Source: Ruminococcus sp.
Lineage (GTDB): Bacteria > Bacillota > Clostridia > Oscillospirales > Ruminococcaceae
Length of the DNA stretch: 36,924 nucleotides
Reading direction: 5' to 3'
Assembly (NCBI GenBank): GCA_017543335.1
Contig: JAFYGE010000089.1
Location: forward strand, 1-36,924
This document shows, one piece after another, positions 31,974-36,924 of the stretch (positions are counted from its first letter, which is position 1; each line of letters opens with the position of its first letter). Made by a program: the position numbers and the translations under genes. The notes beneath the pieces are model-generated. The model ran no database searches and was not told the DNA's origin. It saw only the letters and a program-made list of their open reading frames with translations.

Positions 31974-32660
31974 TTATTCTTTGTTATTCTGCTCTGATTG
32001 CTCTTTGGCACGCTGTGCGTCAGTTTTCTCATTATCATTATCATCAAAGAATCCTCGATATTCCGCAACTCTCGCCCTGTCACCGTGACAGTCTACCTCT
32101 ATCATTTCCTTGTGCAGCATCGTCTTCAATCCAATAAAAAGTACACTGTATGCGACCGCATTTATTAGTATCCCAAAATAAAGTCTTATTCCGAATACTA
32201 TCCCAAGCATTCCTGTAAGTATTATCGCTATGCAGATTATCAGGAATATCTCCAGACACTTCTTATACGGGTCAAGCTCTATCAGCGAGAAGCACACTGC
32301 CGCCGACAGTACCGAATGTATTATAGCCAGTGCCGTTGAATATGGATGATAGAAATCCCTTGTCAGATACGAGTGCAGCTCGCAGAACATAAGCACGGCT
32401 TCCATGAGTATGTAAAATGCTATGGCGGACTTCATTCTTAGTCTCATACGGACTGTAGTCCAGACGAAGTAAAGTCCCAGAGCAAACACCATGAAACCAA
32501 ATATCAGCACCATATAGTCTGTGAATTCAAGGAACTTGATAAATCCCTGTGATGCCTTGAAAAAGAGCTTATAGTAAAAATAAGTGATTACTGCAAACAG
32601 CAGAAACATTATATTTCCTGTAAGACAGAGAGTCAGACCCAAATCAAGCTTTTTATGCAT
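31974..32660 (-). CDS. Polytopic membrane protein of unknown function
   Basis: This encodes a 228-residue protein with about seven hydrophobic stretches (between residues 8 and 188) and a charged C-terminal tail of about 40 residues (DDNDNEKTDAQRAKEQSEQNNKE). I do not recognise a family. The ATG at 32660 has GAGGA upstream. An in-frame TTG at 32678 lies inside purD and is less likely. It starts 10 nt after the purD stop and is probably co-transcribed with it. Repeat element F lies directly after its stop codon. Confidence 0.78.
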   Translation of the reverse strand: MHKKLDLGLTLCLTGNIMFLLFAVITYFYYKLFFKASQGFIKFLEFTDYMVLIFGFMVFALGLYFVWTTVRMRLRMKSAIAFYILMEAVLMFCELHSYLTRDFYHPYSTALAIIHSVLSAAVCFSLIELDPYKKCLEIFLIICIAIILTGMLGIVFGIRLYFGILINAVAYSVLFIGLKTMLHKEMIEVDCHGDRARVAEYRGFFDDNDNEKTDAQRAKEQSEQNNKE

Positions 32661-32670
32661 GGTATTTTCC

Positions 32671-33957
32671 TCAGTCAAGAGCTTTCAGAGCACGCTGACC
32701 GATGTCTTTTCTGAAATGTGCTCCCTCGAAGCTTATCTTTGATACACCCTCGTAAGCCTTATCGAGTGCGGACTGTAAGTCTTTGCCTCTTGCGGTAACA
32801 CCGATGACACGTCCGCCGTTTGTGAGGAACTTTCCGTCATCGCTGAGCTTTGTACCTGCGTGGTAAACGAAGCATCCGTCTATCTGACCTTTATCGTCAA
32901 AGCCGTTCATCTCTATGCCCTTTGGGTAGCTCTCAGGGTAGCCGCCGCTTGCCATGATAACACACGCACAGCTTCCGTCGTGCCACTTTATGTCGACCTT
33001 ATCGAGCTCGTGATTGTAGATAGCCTCGAATATCTCGTAGAGGTCAGCGTCGAGCATAGGGAGTACTACCTGTGTCTCAGGGTCACCGAAACGGCAGTTA
33101 TACTCGATTACCTTTGGTCCCTTTGGAGTTATCATAAGTCCGAAATAGAGGCATCCCTCGAAAGTGCGTCCCTCAGCGTTCATAGCGTTTATTGTCGGGA
33201 GGAATATCTTCTCCATGCACTCCTTAGCTATATCCTCTGTGTAGCATGGGTTAGGGGAGATTGTTCCCATACCGCCTGTATTAAGACCCTTATCGCCGTC
33301 GAGAGCTCTCTTGTGGTCCATAGAGGAGATCATAGGTACAACAGTCTTTCCGTCTGTGAAGCTGAGCACTGATACCTCAGGACCTGTGAGGAATTCCTCG
33401 ATAACTATTCTTGCGGAGCTCTTACCGAATTTGAGCTCGTCTATCATATCGTGGACTGCGGCGATAGCCTCCTCCTCATTCTGAGCTATGATAACACCCT
33501 TGCCGAGTGCAAGACCGTCAGCCTTGATAACAGCCGGATAGCTGTTCTGTTCTTTGAGGTAAGCTATTGCCTTATCGGACTCTGTAAATACCTCATAGAA
33601 AGCGGTAGGGATATTGTACTTCTTCATAAGCTCCTTTGAGAATACCTTAGAGCCTTCGATTATAGCTGCGTTTGCCTTTGGACCAAATGTCATGAAGCCC
33701 TCAGCCTGTAAAGCGTCTACCATACCGAGTACGAGCGGGTCATCAGGTGCAACTACTACCATATCAGGTTTAAGCTCCTTAGCGAGAGCAACTACGCCGT
33801 CAATATCTGTAGCTCCAACGCCAAAGCACTCAGCGTACTTGGATATACCGCCGTTTCCGGGAGTACACCATATCTTTCCCACCTTTTCGCTCTCTGCGAG
33901 CTTCATGATGATAGCGTGCTCTCTTCCGCCGCCGCCTACTACTAATACATTCTTCAT
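32671..33957 (-). CDS. purD: Phosphoribosylamine-glycine ligase (GARS)
   Basis: This encodes a 428-residue ATP-grasp enzyme that joins phosphoribosylamine and glycine, the second step of purine synthesis. The N-terminal VLVVGGGGREHAIIMKL and TPGNGGI, PDMVVVAPDDPLVLG, the ATP-grasp VIKADGLALGKGVIIAQ, SFTDGKTVVPMISSMDHKRALDGDKGLNTGGMG and EYNCRFGDPETQVVLP are all typical. AGGAGG precedes the ATG. The length is normal for the single-function enzyme. No other purine gene is in the window, so it is separated from the usual pur operon. A TTTAAC..TAACAT pair in the 62-nt gap upstream is only a weak promoter candidate. Confidence 0.98.
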   Translation of the reverse strand: MKNVLVVGGGGREHAIIMKLAESEKVGKIWCTPGNGGISKYAECFGVGATDIDGVVALAKELKPDMVVVAPDDPLVLGMVDALQAEGFMTFGPKANAAIIEGSKVFSKELMKKYNIPTAFYEVFTESDKAIAYLKEQNSYPAVIKADGLALGKGVIIAQNEEEAIAAVHDMIDELKFGKSSARIVIEEFLTGPEVSVLSFTDGKTVVPMISSMDHKRALDGDKGLNTGGMGTISPNPCYTEDIAKECMEKIFLPTINAMNAEGRTFEGCLYFGLMITPKGPKVIEYNCRFGDPETQVVLPMLDADLYEIFEAIYNHELDKVDIKWHDGSCACVIMASGGYPESYPKGIEMNGFDDKGQIDGCFVYHAGTKLSDDGKFLTNGGRVIGVTARGKDLQSALDKAYEGVSKISFEGAHFRKDIGQRALKALD

Positions 33958-34019
33958 TTTTATATTCCTCCTGTAAATTATTGTTATATGTTATGAGCTT
34001 ATTGCTCCGGTTAAACACA

Positions 34020-34595
34020 TCAGGGTGTGTATTCTGTGGACTCTATCATATCCTTTACGATAGGAAGTACCTTGTCGGAATCTTTTGTAAAATAATTACG
34101 TGCAGCTATAGTCAGCGAATGACCGCCTTTTGAGGCAACTGCGACAGCTGTTGAAATATCTCCTGACGAGTAATCGATGATATATGTATATATGTTGTCG
34201 TGCGATGAGTGTTCATTCCTTATATCGCCGCCTATCATATTAGCTTTGTATAGCTGTTTGAGCTTTTTTACAGCTTCCTCTTCTTCAAGTGCAGGTTCAG
34301 TTTCAGTTTTTTTATCAACGATGACGAGTGATAGTGGTATCTCTTCATCGTAAATAGTATAGGATAACGGCAGTGAGTCATCGCTGTTGTCCTCATCATA
34401 CTTTGTATCTAATGTTTCAAAGCCGTTGTTTACTTTGAATTTGAAATGCTCAGTGGAGAGAAAATTGAACTCGTCTGAGGTATACTCGGGTTTCCCGTGG
34501 ATGAAATTTCCGGAGCTGCTGCTGTCTTTTGAAGCACATCCGGTAAGCAGTACTGCCATGGCAGCTGCTGCGGAGACAATAGTTTTTATTTTCAT
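34020..34595 (-). CDS. Lipoprotein, one-domain member of a tandem family
   Basis: This encodes a 191-residue lipoprotein. The signal MKIKTIVSAAAAMAVLLTGC ends in a good lipobox (LLTGC, Cys20). The mature part contains EYTSDEFNFLSTEHFKFKVNNGFE and ends with VLPIVKDMIESTEYTP. Compared with the two genes upstream it carries only the N-terminal domain: it stops at the point where they continue into a second domain. The signal DNA and ribosome site (AAAGG) are almost the same as those of the next gene. Function is unknown. Confidence 0.85.
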   Translation of the reverse strand: MKIKTIVSAAAAMAVLLTGCASKDSSSSGNFIHGKPEYTSDEFNFLSTEHFKFKVNNGFETLDTKYDEDNSDDSLPLSYTIYDEEIPLSLVIVDKKTETEPALEEEEAVKKLKQLYKANMIGGDIRNEHSSHDNIYTYIIDYSSGDISTAVAVASKGGHSLTIAARNYFTKDSDKVLPIVKDMIESTEYTP

Positions 34596-34609
34596 ATTGA
34601 GCCTTTCTG

Positions 34610-35833
34610 CTATTTAAGTTTGATACTGTCGATAAGATTATTGAAGTCTTCTTCGCTGCTTTTTGAGTTTTCAAGGTATGAGCTCATCAATATTACGATT
34701 TTGCCGTTATGTTCAAATAGGATAGACTTTACCACAGTTTTATGGTTGGGGATATAGAAAGAAATAGTTTCTGCTGGTATTCCCTTAAATTCAGATTTGC
34801 ATTGTTCTATATCTGAATATACATTATCTAAATATTCATTGTATTCTTTTAGTCCTGATATTATATTATTTGAAAGTTCTGAAACGGAAGAAAAATCTGT
34901 CTTATCAATTGTGTTTATGCTGAACAAACTGTGCCATTGTTCGTTATTTTCAGACCAACTGTACTTGATATTATAGGAATCAGTTATATTGATTTTAAAG
35001 GAAGAATGAATAAAATAATCCATAAGAACTATGCCGTCATCTTTACAATTGTATTTCTGGTCAATAGGAATTGAAAAAACATCATTATCAATTTCTTTTA
35101 TGCCTTCACTGATATTGGTATCAGAAATATATTTGGTAGATTCGATAACATCTTTAAGCATTGGAACGACTTTTGTAAGAGCATCTTTATTGTAAAACGG
35201 AACGGAGATATTTAATATATTACCGTCTTTTGCAGCAATTGCTATTGAATATGCTGTATTACCAAACGTACCGGAGATTATACCCGTATATATCCCATCG
35301 TGTTCAGAGTGCTCAAAATATATATCATCGCAATCATCCATATCAACATACATATCGTAAAAGCTCATTAAATAAACTTCCGGTTCGACCCTGTCATTAT
35401 GTAAGGTTATGTCAATTTTCTGAGCAAGTTCGTGTCTGAATGTAAGATGAAGTGGAATATCATTATTTTCATAGTCGAACTGATCGGATGTGATCAAATG
35501 AAAGTCATTATTCATTTTGAATGAAAAAGCGTTATTATTGTAATCATGAAAATTATCAGTGCTATACTCAGGAGCGTCATAGTTCAGAGTTTTTATTTCT
35601 GCCTGACTTTTATTGGTTTCGTCAGTAACGTCATTTTGTGAAGCAGCAGTTGCATTGTTTTCTGAGTGCTGTGACGTGGTTTCGTCAGTAATTTCATTTT
35701 GTGAAGCAGCAGTTGTATTGTTATCTGAGTTCTGTGACGTACTTTCCTCGGAGCTGCTGCTGTTTTTTGAAGCAAATCCGGTAAGCAGTACTGCCATGGC
35801 AGCTGCTGCGGAGACAAAAGCTTTTATTTTCAT
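34610..35833 (-). CDS. Lipoprotein-like protein with lost lipobox cysteine
   Basis: This encodes a 407-residue protein with the same signal as its neighbours, but the lipobox reads LLTGF; residue 20 is Phe (TTT) instead of Cys (TGT in the paralog). It may be secreted after normal cleavage, kept as a membrane anchor, or be degraded. A linker of two 21-residue repeats (TSQNSDNNTTAASQNEITDE type) follows. Domain 1 (about 85-220, NAFSFKMNNDFHLI..KDVIESTKYIS) and domain 2 (about 225-407, ending FNNLIDSIKLK) match the third paralog. The frame is intact. It starts 14 nt after the upstream gene and 14 nt before the next. Confidence 0.85.
   Translation of the reverse strand: MKIKAFVSAAAAMAVLLTGFASKNSSSSEESTSQNSDNNTTAASQNEITDETTSQHSENNATAASQNDVTDETNKSQAEIKTLNYDAPEYSTDNFHDYNNNAFSFKMNNDFHLITSDQFDYENNDIPLHLTFRHELAQKIDITLHNDRVEPEVYLMSFYDMYVDMDDCDDIYFEHSEHDGIYTGIISGTFGNTAYSIAIAAKDGNILNISVPFYNKDALTKVVPMLKDVIESTKYISDTNISEGIKEIDNDVFSIPIDQKYNCKDDGIVLMDYFIHSSFKINITDSYNIKYSWSENNEQWHSLFSINTIDKTDFSSVSELSNNIISGLKEYNEYLDNVYSDIEQCKSEFKGIPAETISFYIPNHKTVVKSILFEHNGKIVILMSSYLENSKSSEEDFNNLIDSIKLK
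35615..35740 (-). repeat. 63-bp tandem duplication in the lipoprotein-like gene
   Basis: Two adjacent 63-bp units (35615-35677 and 35678-35740) are about 85-90% alike by eye and encode two 21-residue Ser/Thr/Asn/Gln-rich linker units. Since 63 is a multiple of three, the frame is kept. Confidence 0.9.
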
Positions 35834-35847
35834 ATTGAGCCTTTCTG

Positions 35848-36924
35848 TTATTTAAGTTTGATACTGTCGATAAGATTATTGAAGTCTTCTTTTATTTCAG
35901 AAGAGTTCTCGCTTACGAGAGTATTTATCTGGACGATATATTTATCCTTTTCAAATACGATATATCTGAGGGCAGAGTTGGAGTGGTCCGGTAAAGTCAT
36001 AGAGAGTTCTTCTGCCGGAATGCCCTTGAATTCTGAATGGTTCTGAACGGTATCAGCGGTATTTAAGCTTTGATTGTAAGTAGCATTCATTTCAGTAATG
36101 ATCTTTTCAGCGGTATCGCCTTCATTTTTTTCAAATATAGTGATATTGATGCTGCTCTGGTACTGTTCTTTGTTTTCGGCACATTTGTAAAGTACGTTGT
36201 ATCTGCTTGTATTATTATAGTCAGCGGACTCAAAGCCTATGGACATTTCGTCAGTGACAACCATATTATCCGGAACTTCAAGAGTCATAATATCGTTATC
36301 TATATTGCCTATGCCCGAAGGAGGCTCTTTATCTGAGATAAGCTTAGCGGACTCGATAATATCTTTTATCATAGGTACAACAGTCTGGATATTGTCAACA
36401 GGATAGCTCGGAGCTTCAACCTCAAAAGCGTATCCGTTTTTTATAGCGACAGCCACGGTAGCCGCATCGTAATCGGTCACAGAAGTTATGAGGAAAGAGT
36501 ATATACCGTCACTTTCGTCATGTTCTGTATAGATGTTGGTAACATCAGGGCTGCTGCTTGAGATACTGTAAAAGACATCTTCGAGAGTTTTCGGCTCTGC
36601 ATAGGCATCAAAGCTGTGTAAGACCAGTTGAGCTTTCGGGTTATCGAAGGTGTAGCTTTTTGAGCTTTCAGACTGTTCAGCACCGGAATCATTCAGCTGG
36701 AAGTCATTATTAATGCTGAAAGAGAAGTCCTGAGTGGAGTAGTCAGAAAAGTCAGCGGAGGTATATTCAGCCTCGCCGTAGCTGAGGGTCTGAGGGGTGA
36801 GCTCATTATTTTCGGAAGCAGTGGTTTCGGCTTCCTGAGTTGAAGCAGCAGTATCAGTCTGTGAAGAATCTGAACAGCACTCTGAGCTGCTGTTTTTTGC
36901 TGAGCAGCCTGTGAGCAATAAAGC
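35848..36924 (-). CDS. Two-domain lipoprotein, N-terminus beyond window
   Basis: This gene runs off the right edge; the first visible residues are ALLLTGCSAK, the end of a signal with an intact lipobox cysteine. The mature protein has a Ser/Glu/Thr-rich linker, domain 1 (EYTSADFSDYSTQDFSFSINNDFQL..IVPMIKDIIESAKLIS form) and domain 2 ending FNNLIDSIKLK, the same nine residues as the second paralog. Spacing to the next gene is 14 nt with the same intergenic DNA. It is the likely ancestor-like full-length member of the tandem set. Function is unknown; two repeated DUF-like domains suggest surface ligand binding. Confidence 0.88.
   Translation of the reverse strand, partial: ALLLTGCSAKNSSSECCSDSSQTDTAASTQEAETTASENNELTPQTLSYGEAEYTSADFSDYSTQDFSFSINNDFQLNDSGAEQSESSKSYTFDNPKAQLVLHSFDAYAEPKTLEDVFYSISSSSPDVTNIYTEHDESDGIYSFLITSVTDYDAATVAVAIKNGYAFEVEAPSYPVDNIQTVVPMIKDIIESAKLISDKEPPSGIGNIDNDIMTLEVPDNMVVTDEMSIGFESADYNNTSRYNVLYKCAENKEQYQSSINITIFEKNEGDTAEKIITEMNATYNQSLNTADTVQNHSEFKGIPAEELSMTLPDHSNSALRYIVFEKDKYIVQINTLVSENSSEIKEDFNNLIDSIKLK

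Overview
The window looks like a chromosomal segment of a Ruminococcus-type member of the Oscillospiraceae (Gram-positive Clostridia). The evidence is the rpsD-rpoA-rplQ order, HrcA/CIRCE control of groESL and a small heat shock gene, the spore-specific dipicolinate synthase pair dpaAB, and a secreted protein ending in a dockerin, a module typical of cellulosome- or amylosome-forming Ruminococcus. No prophage block, rRNA, tRNA or CRISPR array was seen.

Layout. 1-2744 (+): end of rpsD, rpoA, rplQ, a terminator, then yajC and a DUF3792/TIGR04086 membrane protein. 2749-4392 (-): a secreted LRR/transglutaminase/dockerin protein. 4739-9494 (-): ybaK, queH, ricT, holB and an Orn/Lys/Arg-type decarboxylase. 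9751-14105 (-): a surface-glycan-like set (FAD oxidoreductase, GtrA-family protein, large polytopic membrane protein). 14402-16947 (-): a DUF6291 protein, a YhfC-type membrane protease, a flavin-binding PNPOx-family protein and an XRE regulator. 17099-18071 (+): two small membrane proteins behind a promoter with paired operators. 18333-18852 (+): a coiled-coil protein and a sigma-like HTH protein behind a consensus promoter with two LexA-type boxes. 19370-26706 (+): a two-component system, an HtrA protease and four tandem LRR paralogs. 26806-29829 (-): hsp20 and groESL. 30104-31529 (+): dpaAB. 31974-36924 (-): a membrane protein, purD and three tandem lipoprotein-like paralogs, the last running off the window.

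The most unusual content is between the genes. Six long modular inverted-repeat elements (about 240-425 nt; at 6767, 9517, 15186, 18861, 27433 and 31542) are strings of small hairpins. The loops and linkers are conserved between copies, while the stems vary by matched changes on both sides. Their cores occur in both orientations, arms are shuffled or truncated, and one copy has a second module nested inside a hairpin loop. Each outer hairpin is followed by a T-run in the outward direction, so transcripts crossing an element should end at its far side. A second, smaller hairpin family (11801, 21898, 27825, with pieces at 9732 and 20163) also sits at gene ends and has replaced one arm end of element B. 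I consider these repeats the best candidate here for an undescribed system. The likely SOS-controlled sigma-like cassette is second.

Functional links. rpoA/rplQ, yajC, holB, queH, ricT and purD are core functions. HtrA, Hsp20 and GroESL form a protein-quality theme. The LRR paralogs, dockerin protein, lipoproteins and glycan set are the variable cell-surface part. Within operons, stop/start overlaps (queH/ricT, queH/ybaK, GtrA/FAD, dpaA/dpaB, LRR1/LRR2) support co-transcription.
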